This document shows, one piece after another, positions 17,033 to 25,784 of a DNA stretch of 64,000 nucleotides. Numbering within the stretch: position 1 is the stretch's first letter; each line of letters begins with the position of its first letter. The translations under genes were made by a program, and so were the position numbers. This stretch comes from Psychrobacillus glaciei. GTDB taxonomy: Bacteria; Bacillota; Bacilli; Bacillales_A; Planococcaceae. Below the pieces are notes generated by a model. The model had not been told where the DNA came from and searched no databases. It worked only from the letters and a program-made list of their open reading frames with translations. Location: contig NZ_CP031223.1 in NCBI RefSeq assembly GCF_008973485.1, forward strand, positions 868,001 through 932,000, read 5' to 3'.

Positions 17033-17869
17033 CTAAATACTATATTCAAGCGGTTCTAAATTATCTTTCTTTAGTAGTTTAACAAATTCATCAGCGGGAA
17101 TAGGTTTAGAGAACAAATAACCTTGAATCATGCTACAATTATACTTCTGTAACACGGCAAGCTGTTCATTTGTTTCAACACCCTCTGCGATAACATTCAT
17201 CTTCAATTGATGAGATAATTGGATAATCATTTTTACGATAAAGTTGGAGTCCTCCTCAAGCGAGCTACTTAAGCCTTGAATGAAGGAACGATCAATTTTA
17301 AGTATATCTATTTTTCCTTTAAATCTGTTTAGCGATGCGAGAGAAGAATAGCCAGTACCAAAATCGTCAAGTGCGATTTTAATGCCTAAATTTCTTAGCT
17401 CATCTAAGACGGAGAAAACTACTTCTTCATTTTCTAATAGTAATGTTTCCGTTATTTCGATTTCTAAGTATTGAGGATCTAGTTTCGTTTCTTTTAAAGT
17501 ATCCATCACATGGGTAATAAGATCTCTTTCTAAAAAACGAGAAGCAGATAAATTGATGGAAACTGGAATTTTCAGTAGTCCAGCATCTTGCCAAACTTTA
17601 TTTTGACGGCATGCATTCTTTTTGACCCATTTCCCAATTTCATTTATAAATCCCGTTTTTTCTGCTAAAGGAATAAATTCATTGGGACCAATAATTCCCC
17701 ACTTTGGATGATTCCACCTTAAAAGAGCTTCTGCACCAATAATTCGATTGGTTTCTGCTGACACTTTAGGCTGATAATACAATTCTAATTCGTTCCGTGC
17801 AATTACATATGTAAGGTCTAATTTCAGTGAATTCAATCTAGCTTCGTAGTCTACGGCTTTAGATTTCAT
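17033..17869 (-). CDS. Stand-alone EAL-domain c-di-GMP phosphodiesterase
   Basis: 278-aa soluble protein that is almost entirely an EAL domain, so it should hydrolyse c-di-GMP. The motif set is complete: EALLRW (47-52), IEITET, DDFGTGYSSLASL, LKIDRSF, AEGVET and QGYLFSKP. The first 25 residues look like the linker that normally joins GGDEF and EAL, so the gene may descend from a larger protein, but it has its own GAGGTGAAGG ribosome binding site and ATG at 17869. It lies next to, and points away from, the end of the peptide-signal locus; whether the two are linked is unknown. Confidence 0.88.
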   Translation of the reverse strand: MKSKAVDYEARLNSLKLDLTYVIARNELELYYQPKVSAETNRIIGAEALLRWNHPKWGIIGPNEFIPLAEKTGFINEIGKWVKKNACRQNKVWQDAGLLKIPVSINLSASRFLERDLITHVMDTLKETKLDPQYLEIEITETLLLENEEVVFSVLDELRNLGIKIALDDFGTGYSSLASLNRFKGKIDILKIDRSFIQGLSSSLEEDSNFIVKMIIQLSHQLKMNVIAEGVETNEQLAVLQKYNCSMIQGYLFSKPIPADEFVKLLKKDNLEPLEYSI

Positions 17870-17962
17870 CGTCCTTCACCTCGTTTTTTAGTTTCGCTCT
17901 TGCACTATTAGAAAAATCCAATAAAATTAAAGAAATGATAACTTTATTGGATTTTGATTAAA

Positions 17963-18088
17963 TTAATGGATATAAGGAAGATCTAATGTAGTAATTGGGT
18001 TGTTGATTGATTTAGCTGATTCATTGCTAACATTCGGGTAAAGTGCAACTGCTAATACGATTAATAATATAATAGATAATTTTTTCAT
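17963..18088 (-). CDS. PapR-like secreted signalling-peptide precursor
   Basis: Small gene of 41 codons, not previously called. It begins ATG at 18088 with AAAAGGACGG upstream. The product starts MKKLSIILLIVLAVALYPNV, a short basic start plus hydrophobic core as in an export signal, then a polar stretch (SNESAKSINNP), and ends TTLDLPYIH. The last residues resemble the C-termini of PapR pheromones of the Bacillus cereus group, whose active peptides end LPFEF or LPFEH. The gene is divergent from a PlcR-like regulator 47 bp away. By analogy the peptide would be exported, trimmed to about LDLPYIH, re-imported by an oligopeptide permease and bound by the regulator. In B. cereus papR lies downstream of plcR in the same direction, so the layout here is different. 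Confidence 0.75.
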   Translation of the reverse strand: MKKLSIILLIVLAVALYPNVSNESAKSINNPITTLDLPYIH

Positions 18089-18135
18089 GTTTTTTTACCG
18101 TCCTTTTTCTATAATATGGGGTGATTTTTTTGGAA

Positions 18136-19011
18136 ATGAAATACTTAGGTCTAGAGATTAGTAAACTTCGAGCAGAATTGGGTATGTCCCAAAAGGAGCT
18201 CGCAAAGAATATTTGTACACAGTCGACCATTAGTCGAATTGAAGCTGGAGAGGTGTATCCAGCAATAGATACATTATTAAAGATTGCTTTGGCGCTACAA
18301 GTCCCAATTGAGTATTTAATCGAAATGTTATTTCATAAAAATGTTTTAGAAAGTGAAAATTTAATAAAAGATATTGAACTTCACTTAAAAGAGCATAATT
18401 ATAAACAAGTTATTTCGATTATTAATAAAAATAAAATAGCTTCAGATAATATTTGGTTAAGCTTTTATCTGGAGTACATTTTACATATAGCTCGTTACGC
18501 CTTAAAAATTTTATCACCTGAAGAATGCATAAATAGTATAAAAAATATTTTAAACTCTTCAAACCAAACAACCATCCAATTCCGTTTCTTGCATATAAAA
18601 ATTAACAATTCAATTGCAAATGTATACGGCGAAATTGGTGAAAGTCATAAAAGCCTGTATTACTATAATAAAATCCTAAAAGAGCACATGCATAAAAGCT
18701 ATAGTGATAATAAAATTCATGAAACTCTCATTACGGTTTTATTTAATAAATGTAAAACATTATATGATCTAAATGACATTGAAGGTGCTTTAGAGACTGC
18801 AAATCAAGGGATCAAAAAATCAAAGGAAACAACCTTTATCTTTTTAGCTGGCCAATTCTTATACTATAAGGGCCAATGCTTAGAAAAAAAAACTGCTCCA
18901 TTCGCAGAAATAAAAGAAGTGTATCAACAAGCTTTGTTTATCTTTCAATTCCTAGAACTTCCTTTTTACATTCAAGCGATCGAGCAAAATAAAAAACAAT
19001 ACTTAGTCTAA
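18136..19011 (+). CDS. PlcR-like quorum-sensing transcriptional regulator (HTH + TPR)
   Basis: RRNPP-family activator of 291 aa. Residues about 1-60 are an XRE-type HTH (LGLEISKLRAELGMSQKELA, ICTQSTISRIEAGEVYPAID), followed by helical TPR-like repeats to the end (motifs such as IANVYGEIGESHKSLYYYNK and LAGQFLYYKGQCLEK). Length, HTH wording (ENICHQSEVSRIESGAVYPS in PlcR) and C-terminal pattern match PlcR well. The ATG at 18136 is preferred, with GGGGTGA upstream; a GTG at 18121 lacks a site. Its ligand is probably the peptide encoded by the divergent small gene. Targets are unknown, though secreted enzymes are usual for PlcR and many lie in this window. Confidence 0.85.
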   Translation: MKYLGLEISKLRAELGMSQKELAKNICTQSTISRIEAGEVYPAIDTLLKIALALQVPIEYLIEMLFHKNVLESENLIKDIELHLKEHNYKQVISIINKNKIASDNIWLSFYLEYILHIARYALKILSPEECINSIKNILNSSNQTTIQFRFLHIKINNSIANVYGEIGESHKSLYYYNKILKEHMHKSYSDNKIHETLITVLFNKCKTLYDLNDIEGALETANQGIKKSKETTFIFLAGQFLYYKGQCLEKKTAPFAEIKEVYQQALFIFQFLELPFYIQAIEQNKKQYLV

Positions 19012-19330
19012 ATTGGGCTACTTTGTTTGCAATTTATAATAGTTTCTATTGATTGAACGGTTTCCTCCATCCTACAATTAAGTTATTGTATCTATTTAAA
19101 GTAGAGTACAAATTACTTAATAAATTGTGATTAAAATACCTTTTGCATTTCAAATATACTAGATTTACTCGAAATAATCTTTAGGATATGCATAAATGGA
19201 TAATTTCTTTTATTACTTGTCCCTTTATTGAACAAAATTCTACAGTATTTTCAACAGTCACTATCATTACTTCACGTATAGCATTGGTACGTTCTTTAGC
19301 TCTTGGATATTAGAAGTTCTTCATAATAGA

Positions 19331-19366
19331 AAGAGAAGGGGATATACAAAACCTTCTCTTTTTTTT
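19331..19366 (+). terminator. Rho-independent terminator
   Basis: Stem AAGAGAAGG (19331-19339) / CCTTCTCTT (19352-19360) followed by a T run. It lies 320 bp after the PlcR-like gene; nothing coding is visible in between. Confidence 0.7.
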
Positions 19367-19434
19367 ATACAAAAAAACCTTTCCATAATGAGTCGTTTAG
19401 TCCAACCCTTTGTCCCTGTTAATATTACTTTATA

Positions 19435-19469
19435 TTCAATACAATTGTAGTATGTATTGAAAAATACTA
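19435..19469. promoter_or_regulatory. Overlapping inverted repeats upstream of the GNAT gene (possible operator)
   Basis: TTCAATAC (19435-19442) pairs with GTATTGAA (19454-19461), and TAGTAT (19448-19453) pairs with ATACTA (19464-19469). The two dyads interlock about 85 bp before the acetyltransferase start. This could be a regulator-binding site; which regulator is unknown. Confidence 0.35.
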
Positions 19470-19551
19470 TAAAAAAGTAAAATGTGGGGAAGTAACTAAT
19501 GCAATTTTGTTGTATTAGTTATCTTTTTTTCATTAAACGGAGGAATTTTAA

Positions 19552-20061
19552 TTGGAAGATATAAACGTTTATGTTGATTTTAGTTTAGATATGGAAGAGG
19601 GGACTTCTTTATTCAATGTACATGCTAAGTGCATCATTTATCCAAAAGGTTCGGATCAAGCAATTAATATAGGACAAGCATCAATCTATTTATTTAATCC
19701 AGTTAAGAGTTCATATTCGGAAGTTTGCGATGATGCAGTTTCTATTTCGTTGGATTTATATCATGCGTTGACAAACTTAGAGAGCTTATGTGACATAGAA
19801 TATATGCGCGGATTAGTAGCGACTGCTCATTTTATCAATATGAAAGAAGAGTGGCGGGGAAAAGGTTTAAGACAAGCGTTTGTAGAAAAGATGATGCAGC
19901 AACTGGCAATTTTAAATGTAGAATTGATCATGCTAATAACGAATGACCACATGGAAATAGACTTTTATAATAGACTTGGCTTTGTAAATCTCGAGAACAA
20001 GACTGATATCACACTTATGTATAAATATGTTGTGGATAAACAGGAAACTTTGTATTGTTGA
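19552..20061 (+). CDS. GNAT family acetyltransferase
   Basis: 169-aa cytoplasmic acetyl-CoA-dependent transferase. The TTG start follows ACGGAGGA at good spacing. The acetyl-CoA-binding motif A is visible (MKEEWRGKGLRQAFVEKMMQ), followed by LITNDHMEIDFYNRLGFVNL, the usual end of the GNAT fold. The substrate is not predictable. It lies alone between the PlcR-like gene and a dispersed repeat. Confidence 0.75.
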   Translation: MEDINVYVDFSLDMEEGTSLFNVHAKCIIYPKGSDQAINIGQASIYLFNPVKSSYSEVCDDAVSISLDLYHALTNLESLCDIEYMRGLVATAHFINMKEEWRGKGLRQAFVEKMMQQLAILNVELIMLITNDHMEIDFYNRLGFVNLENKTDITLMYKYVVDKQETLYC

Positions 20062-20214
20062 GAAAAGACAATCTTAAGAATGGGAATATAGTCATGTTAA
20101 GTTATTATAGGGGGATCTTAGTATCAATGTTCTGAAAAAATGGAAAATAACAAACAGTCGAATTTGATTCCTTGGCTGATATTTTTTATTAAGGACCCTG
20201 TGTGGCATTAAAAA

Positions 20215-20470
20215 ATAGGTTGTATCCTTTCATAAGAAGTGTTGAGCGGACGAGATTGTATCTTCGTCCGCTTTTAAACAATTAGGACAGTATCCTTTCT
20301 CTCATTAACCAGACCAAATGCATCTATTCTTTACCTATTTTATAAAAGTGACTGACAAACAACCGTCACATGCACCAAAATTCCCCGGGTAATAATGTAG
20401 CCCCAGATTTAAAATCCAAAGCCCACCGTAAATATTTGAAGAAAAGATAAATTACATCATCGTTTTTCAA
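20215..20470 (+). repeat. Dispersed ~250-bp repeat, copy D1
   Basis: Copy D1 of a non-coding family also found at about 41870-42120 (D3) and, shorter, at 25785-25900 (D2). Shared words include TCTTCGTCCGCTTTTA, CTCATTAACCA and, near the far end, AAGATAAATT. In D1 the start forms a good hairpin (AGCGGACGA 20245-20253 / TCGTCCGCT 20264-20272, then T's) that may terminate the GNAT transcript. No conserved reading frame between copies. Confidence 0.65.
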
Positions 20471-20537
20471 ATAGATTGTTTAAAAAGGATTGGCGATAAA
20501 GAGAGTTCATAAGTAAATCCTGCAAAACATATTACTA

Positions 20538-20577
20538 TAAAAACGCTTATAAATGGTATAGACAACTACTATACCAT
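20538..20577. promoter_or_regulatory. NagR/GntR-like operator with adjacent cre-like site
   Basis: Perfect dyad ATGGTATAG (20553-20561) / CTATACCAT (20569-20577) separated by ACAACTA. GGTATAGAC resembles the operators of NagR-type GntR/HutC repressors that control amino-sugar genes. Directly before it, TAAAAACGCTTATA (20538-20551) fits 12 of 14 positions of the catabolite-repression (cre) consensus. The position, upstream of a nagA remnant and a PTS operon, suits both functions. Not proven. Confidence 0.5.
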
Positions 20578-20624
20578 CGTTTCTAAACAGGAGAACCAAA
20601 CTTTTTTTGTTTTATAGGAGTTGA

Positions 20625-21757
20625 TGATAGTGAACAAAATAAACTTATTTCAAATGTAACTATTGTTAATTTTGATCAAGCAGAATTTATAGGTAATTTA
20701 TTTGCAAAAAATGGAGAGATGAAAAAAAGGAAAAGTTATTACTGAAATCAGACAGACAAATTGATGGGACTTTTAAAGAATGAATTGTATTTCCTCGTTT
20801 CATTGATATGCATGTGTATGGATTTGACACGATGGATGCTAGGGAAGAAGCGCTAAGAGGAATGGCTCGATCACTAGTAAAAGAAGGAACAACAAGTTTT
20901 TTTAGAAACTACGATGACTCAAGCCGTTGATTGAATCGAACTTGTTTAAGCAAATGTTCGTATTTACGGAAATAATGCAGCGGAAGCTGAACTAATAAGT
21001 GTACACCTAGTAGTTCATTTATATCCCAAAAGTGGGCTGGAGCACAACCAATCGAGCATATAATGGAACCTTCTATTGACCAATTAAACTACTGGCAACA
21101 ATTAAGTAGCAATCTTATCAAACAAATAACGGTCGCGCTTGAAGTAACAAATGGATATTACTTTATAAAAGAACTTAATAGACAGAATGTTCTTGTATCT
21201 ATTAGGCACTCAGATGCTACTGCAACAGAAGTGGGAAGAGTGGTCCAACTTGGTGCGAAGCAGTGTACTCATTTATAAACCAAATGCGTCCATTTCACCA
21301 ATGTGAAATGGAAGTCGTTGGGGGAGCTTTACTCAAAGTTAAGGTTAAAACGGAAATTGTTGTCGACTTTGTTCATAGTCATCCAGATGCTGTGAAAATT
21401 GCATATCGTTTGAAAAAGGCGTCTCGCATCATTTCAATTACCGATGCTATGCGAGCAAAAGGCCTACCGTACGGAAACTATGATTTAGGTGGGCAGACAA
21501 TTCATGTGACAGAAAATGGTGAACATCTATCTGCTGGCGCTCTAGCTGGCAGCGTATAAACAATGGATCAAGCTGTTCGTAATATTCAAAACGTCACTAG
21601 GTTTTCCTGGTAGGGACTTGTTTCAATATCTTCAGCTAACGTTGCTAAACAATTGAACCTTTCTAATAAAGGCTATATTGCAAAAGAGTATGATGCAGAT
21701 TTAGTTATTCTGGACAAAGTTTTACATGTCCAAAAACCATTAGAAGAGGCAATATAG
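20625..21757 (+). pseudogene. nagA: nagA pseudogene (N-acetylglucosamine-6-phosphate deacetylase)
   Basis: The pieces of a NagA protein can be followed in order but in changing frames: ISNVTIVNFDQAEF, then FIDMHVYGFDTMDAREEALR, KWAGAQPIEHIM, LVSIRHSDATATEV, GALLKVKV, DFVHSHPDAVKIAYRLK, ITDAMRAKGLPYGNYDLGG, ENGEHLSAGALAGS and finally DADLVILDKVLHVQ. At least four frameshifts or stops separate them, part of the middle is missing, and the metal ligand HVHG has become HVYG. The gene is dead. It stands between an intact NagR-like operator and an intact PTS/MupG operon, so its loss may be recent or compensated by another nagA. Confidence 0.88.
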
Positions 21758-21882
21758 TTTTCGGAAATGATAGGTAAGTGAATCTATTTGAATGTGGAAA
21801 GGAATTGATATGTCGCACGGTTCAATATAAATTCATCTAAAATGCGTATTAACTTTGACTAATAATAGAGGGGAATTAATAA

Positions 21883-22152
21883 ATGGAGAAAAATTTTAAA
21901 ATCACCACGCCAGAAGGATTACATGCTAGGCCATCTACTTTATTGGTTGTAGCTGTTACACCCTATACATCGAATGTGCAACTTTCGTATAATGGAAAAT
22001 CCGTAAATTTAAAGTCTATCATGGGGGTAATGTCACAAGGAATTGGTCCAGGAGCAGTTATCACTATCTCAGCAGAAGGTGTGGATGAAGATGAGGTTAT
22101 CAGAAAGATTACAGAGGTAATTTTATCGGAAAGATTAGGGGAAGCATGTTAA
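21883..22152 (+). CDS. HPr-like phosphocarrier protein
   Basis: 89-aa HPr paralogue that relays phosphate from enzyme I to PTS IIA proteins. Both regulatory residues are there: the phospho-His in EGLHARPST and the Ser46 region VNLKSIMGVMSQG used by HPr kinase. The N-terminal half and the KISAEG-like part (ITISAEGVDEDEVI) match the family; the C-terminus is a few residues longer than ptsH products. Housekeeping ptsH is normally joined to ptsI, which is not here, so this is probably a second HPr dedicated to the neighbouring PTS. AGAGGGG precedes the ATG. Confidence 0.85.
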   Translation: MEKNFKITTPEGLHARPSTLLVVAVTPYTSNVQLSYNGKSVNLKSIMGVMSQGIGPGAVITISAEGVDEDEVIRKITEVILSERLGEAC

Positions 22153-22337
22153 TATTTTTTTGAATAAATAAACATGGGATTATGAACTTAATAGAGGAAA
22201 GTTTAGTAGGAAAGTATCATATCTTATCAATACGTATTATTACATTTTCATCCATTATGGAAAGGTATTTATCTTTTTTTTTAGTAATCAATAAAAGTGC
22301 ACTCACAGCGATTACATGGAAGGACGGGAATGAAAAA

Positions 22338-22649
22338 ATGAAAAACATTATGTTAGTTTGCGTAGCGGGGATGAGTACCAGCTTGCTAGTTGCAAAAATG
22401 CAAAAAGTTGCAAAGGAGCAAAATATAGAAACGGATATCTTTGCTATTTCAGAAAGTGAGGTTGATAAAATAATACAAAACAAACATGTAGATGTATTGC
22501 TACTTGGTCCCCAAGTGCGCTATTTAAAGGGTGCATTCGAAGTGAAATATAAAGAAAAGAATATCCCCATCGAGGTCATCAACATGACAGACTATGGAAT
22601 GATGAACGGCGCTAATGTCTTAAAGCAAGCAATAGACCTAATGAGATAA
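22338..22649 (+). CDS. PTS lactose/cellobiose-type EIIB
   Basis: 103-aa IIB subunit that passes phosphate to the sugar. The start is placed at MKNIMLVCVAGMSTSLL, after GGACGGG; the frame is open for 52 codons further upstream but without a site. The phosphocysteine loop CVAGMSTS is intact. It is followed 12 bp later by IIA and then IIC, the standard order of this PTS family. Substrate: see the MupG entry. Confidence 0.87.
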   Translation: MKNIMLVCVAGMSTSLLVAKMQKVAKEQNIETDIFAISESEVDKIIQNKHVDVLLLGPQVRYLKGAFEVKYKEKNIPIEVINMTDYGMMNGANVLKQAIDLMR

Positions 22650-22661
22650 GGGGTGTGTCAT

Positions 22662-22973
22662 ATGGAAGACTTAGTATATATGCAATCCATAATGGGGTTA
22701 ATATTGCATAGTGGTAACGCAAAAAGCGACTGTGTGGAGGCAATTCAACTAGCAAGAAAAGGTGATATCGATGCTGCTAAGAAAAAAATGGGAATAGCAA
22801 ATCAGTCACTGGTAGAAGCACACCACTCTCAAACTACTCTACTGACGCAAGAGGCTAGAGGAGAAAAAGTAGAAGTAACAATGTTGCTAATGCATGCACA
22901 GGATCACTTAATGAATGCGATTACTTTTCGTGATATAGCAAATGAAATGATCGAATTATATGAACGATTATAA
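22662..22973 (+). CDS. PTS lactose/cellobiose-type EIIA
   Basis: 103-aa helical IIA subunit, phosphorylated by HPr on the conserved histidine in LLMHAQDHLMNAITF. The rest follows the family (GLILHSGNAKSDCVEAIQLA, MGIANQSLVEAHHSQT). The ATG at 22662 has AAGGGG before it; a GTG three codons earlier is less likely. Cotranscribed with IIB and IIC. Confidence 0.88.
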   Translation: MEDLVYMQSIMGLILHSGNAKSDCVEAIQLARKGDIDAAKKKMGIANQSLVEAHHSQTTLLTQEARGEKVEVTMLLMHAQDHLMNAITFRDIANEMIELYERL

Positions 22974-23038
22974 GGTCATTAACACCATTATATTGTGGTG
23001 TTTGACATATAAGAAAAAATAGAAAAAGGAGAGTTGGA

Positions 23039-24301
23039 ATGTTCCGTTTTTTAGAGGAGAAGTTTGTTCCGGTAGCTGCACGAATTGGTAATCAACGGCA
23101 TTTAGTAGCCATTCGAGATGGTTTTATCACCGTAATGCCACTTACTATTATTGGATCACTAGCAGTTCTAATAAACAATCTACCGATCAAATTCTATCAA
23201 AAAGCACTAGATTCTATTTGGGAGCATGGAACTTGGACGCAATGGGGAGGGAATATGTGGGGTGCAACATTCGGGATAATTTCCCTTTTGTTAGCTTTCT
23301 CCATTGCTTATCATTTAGCGAAAAGCTATGACAAAGATGGTCTGTCAGCAGGGGTTATCGGATTATCGAGCTATCTGACATTTGGTACTTTTGGTGAAGG
23401 CGGCTTATCAGGGTTAACAACTGGAACGGGCGGAATATTTGTAGCCATTATTATTGCTTTATTATCTTCCGAAGTGTTCTCTCGTTTGTCCGGTAAAAGG
23501 AAACTATTGATTAAGATGCCAGATAGTGTACCACCAGCGGTTTCGAAATCTTTTGCGGCTTTACTACCAGCCATGATTACGGTTGCATTATTTGCGTTAG
23601 TTCGTACAATCATTTCTGCAGGTTTCACTATTCCTGATATTATTGGATCATTTTATTCGACCGTTCAAGAGCCATTTATGGGCTTAACAAATACATGGGC
23701 TGCAGCACTAATCCTTGCTTTTATTCCAGCATTCTTATGGACACTCGGTATTCATGGTGGTAACATAATCGATCCATTTATGCAGTCGATTAACTTGCAA
23801 GCAATTGAAGCCAACGTTGCTGCAATTTCAGCTGGAGATGTAGCACCTTATATTATTAATAAGCCATTCTTTGATGCTTTTGTTAATATGGGTGGAGCTG
23901 GTACAACAATTGCATTAATTATCGCTATTTTCATAATCGGCAGAAAGAATAAGCAATATAGGACTGTTGGAAACTTATCCGCAGCTCCAGGGATTTTCAA
24001 TATTAATGAACCGTTGCTATTCGGGTTACCAATTGTTTTAAATCCGATATTATTTATTCCGTTTATTCTTACACCTATGATTAATGTATCGATTGCCTAT
24101 TTTGTGACAAAGTGGGGAATGGTTCCAGCAGCAACAATTGCAATCCCTTGGACAACGCCTCCTATTATTAATGGATTCTTAGTCACGCAGTCTTGGCAAG
24201 GAGCAGTACTAAGCTTCGTATTAATCGTGATTTCTGTTTGCATCTATTTACCATTTGTCGCTATGGCAAATCGTACAGCAAAAATGAAGGAAGCAAAATA
24301 G
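23039..24301 (+). CDS. PTS lactose/cellobiose-type EIIC permease
   Basis: 420-aa integral membrane permease, normal length for CelB-type IIC, with about ten hydrophobic spans. Characteristic parts are the N-terminal LEEKFVPVAARIGNQRHLVA, the loop FIPAFLWTLGIHGGNII and the conserved NINEPLLFGLPIVLNP that forms part of the sugar site. AAAAAGGAGAG lies before the ATG. It imports and delivers a phosphorylated disaccharide or amino sugar to the cytoplasm. Confidence 0.9.
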   Translation: MFRFLEEKFVPVAARIGNQRHLVAIRDGFITVMPLTIIGSLAVLINNLPIKFYQKALDSIWEHGTWTQWGGNMWGATFGIISLLLAFSIAYHLAKSYDKDGLSAGVIGLSSYLTFGTFGEGGLSGLTTGTGGIFVAIIIALLSSEVFSRLSGKRKLLIKMPDSVPPAVSKSFAALLPAMITVALFALVRTIISAGFTIPDIIGSFYSTVQEPFMGLTNTWAAALILAFIPAFLWTLGIHGGNIIDPFMQSINLQAIEANVAAISAGDVAPYIINKPFFDAFVNMGGAGTTIALIIAIFIIGRKNKQYRTVGNLSAAPGIFNINEPLLFGLPIVLNPILFIPFILTPMINVSIAYFVTKWGMVPAATIAIPWTTPPIINGFLVTQSWQGAVLSFVLIVISVCIYLPFVAMANRTAKMKEAK

Positions 24302-24321
24302 CAGAAGCACGGAGGTTTTTA

Positions 24322-25422
24322 ATGAGAAGACTAGGAATATCCATTTATCCGCAACATAGCACAATGGAAGAAATGAAGGAATACATTCAACTAGCGTATG
24401 ACAACGGCTTCGATCGTATTTTTACTTGCTTACTGTCCATAAAGAATGACTTGGAAAGAAAGAAACTACAAGAAATCAATCAATTTGCGCAACAGCTTGG
24501 CTGTGAAATTACTGCCGACATCGCTCCGGAAGTATTTGAGGCACTAAGCTTAACTTTTCGTGATATCGGTTATTTTAAGGAACATTACTGTCTAGATGCA
24601 CTTCGCTTAGATATGGGATTCACTGGTCAAGAAGAGGCGTTCATGTCATTGGACGCTTCTAATATGAAAGTAGAATTGAATATTAGTAATGGTACAAAAT
24701 ATGTGGAGAATATTTTATCGTATCAACCGAATAGAGAAAATATTATTGGGTGCCATAATTTTTACCCTAGAGAATATACAGGACTTTCTCGACCGCATTT
24801 TTTAAAGGCTTCCAAGCTCTTTAAAGACAATCAACTTCATACAGCAGCCATGATTTCCTCTCAACATGCCAAATTTGGGCCGTGGGAACTTACTCTAAAT
24901 GGCTTGCCTACATTAGAAGAACATCGTCATCTACCCATAGCTGTTCAAGCAAAAGATTTATGGCATACAGGTTTAATAGACGATTTAATCATTGGTAATA
25001 TGTATGCCTCCGAGGATGAGTTAAAAGCATTGGGGAGTTTAAATCGACATAAGCTAGAGTTAGCGGTAGTAACTTCTCTGCAAATGAATGAGTTAGAAGA
25101 AAGAGTAATGTTTGATGAGCCACATTTTAATCGTGGGGACGTATCAGCATATGTAATTCGAAGTACTCAATCTCGCGTGAAATATAAAAAGAACTCCTTC
25201 CCGGCTCATGATACAAATGAAATAGTCGCAGGAGATGTTACGATAGATAACGATTTGGATATACGTTATAAGGGAGAGCTGCAAGTAGCACGGAAGTCTA
25301 TGCCAAATGCAGGATGCACAAATGTAGTAGGCAAAGTAATTTCGGAGGAGCTTTTTCTACTAGACCATATAAAACCGTGGGAGTCTTTTAGTTTTCGTCG
25401 TATGTTAGAAACAAAGAAATAA
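24322..25422 (+). CDS. mupG: MupG family (DUF871) 6-phospho-N-acetylmuramidase
   Basis: 366-aa cytoplasmic hydrolase. The N-terminal TIM-barrel (about 1-240) starts RRLGISIYPQHSTMEEMKEY and includes LRLDMGF, GCHNFYPREYTGLS and HAKFGPWELTLNGLPTLE; the C-terminal part (about 250-366) is the cyclophilin-like domain. In S. aureus MupG cleaves 6-phospho-MurNAc-GlcNAc, the disaccharide brought in by a PTS, so the cluster HPr-IIB-IIA-IIC-MupG fits uptake and splitting of a cell-wall disaccharide. The expected next enzymes (MurQ etherase, NagA) are absent or broken here. The ATG at 24322 has ACGGAGG; the longer frame overlapping IIC is not real. Confidence 0.85.
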   Translation: MRRLGISIYPQHSTMEEMKEYIQLAYDNGFDRIFTCLLSIKNDLERKKLQEINQFAQQLGCEITADIAPEVFEALSLTFRDIGYFKEHYCLDALRLDMGFTGQEEAFMSLDASNMKVELNISNGTKYVENILSYQPNRENIIGCHNFYPREYTGLSRPHFLKASKLFKDNQLHTAAMISSQHAKFGPWELTLNGLPTLEEHRHLPIAVQAKDLWHTGLIDDLIIGNMYASEDELKALGSLNRHKLELAVVTSLQMNELEERVMFDEPHFNRGDVSAYVIRSTQSRVKYKKNSFPAHDTNEIVAGDVTIDNDLDIRYKGELQVARKSMPNAGCTNVVGKVISEELFLLDHIKPWESFSFRRMLETKK

Positions 25423-25563
25423 CAACATACAAAAGGTATGCAAATAATACAAATTACCCTTTGGAGATTTTCAATTCTTTATCAGAGCTAATCCCATTGC
25501 TGCTTGCAGGTTGTAATTTAAAGGAGTCCCTATGTAAGCTACAATTTTGGGTCAATTAAGTTT

Positions 25564-25611
25564 AAATGCTATTTCACTTGGAATGTAAAGTGAAATAGCA
25601 TTTTTTTTGAG
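25564..25611 (+). terminator. Terminator of the PTS-mupG operon
   Basis: Perfect 16-bp stem AAATGCTATTTCACTT / AAGTGAAATAGCATTT with an 8-nt loop and a run of T, 140 bp after the mupG stop. Confidence 0.9.
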
Positions 25612-25784
25612 TTAAGTATATGAATTTGAATATAGGATATTATCTTTAAGGTTTGTTCTAGATATAGAGGGACTCTGGTTAAGGATTATTAGTTGTGCCT
25701 TTAATCTTACAAAGGCTTGATATTGATTGTTTTTTACTTTGACTGTTCACAATGTACATGAATCAATGGTGGCGTGATTATAAT

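Noticed and set aside
16940..17035. Plus-strand peptide-like stretch (DVKVGIYNLDEKTNSM) antisense to the end of the EAL gene
   Set aside because: No start or ribosome binding site and too short to support; probably chance.
18110..18115. TATAAT as a shared -10 element for the divergent peptide and regulator genes
   Set aside because: A start site set by it would fall inside the ribosome binding sites of both genes, so I do not call it a promoter.
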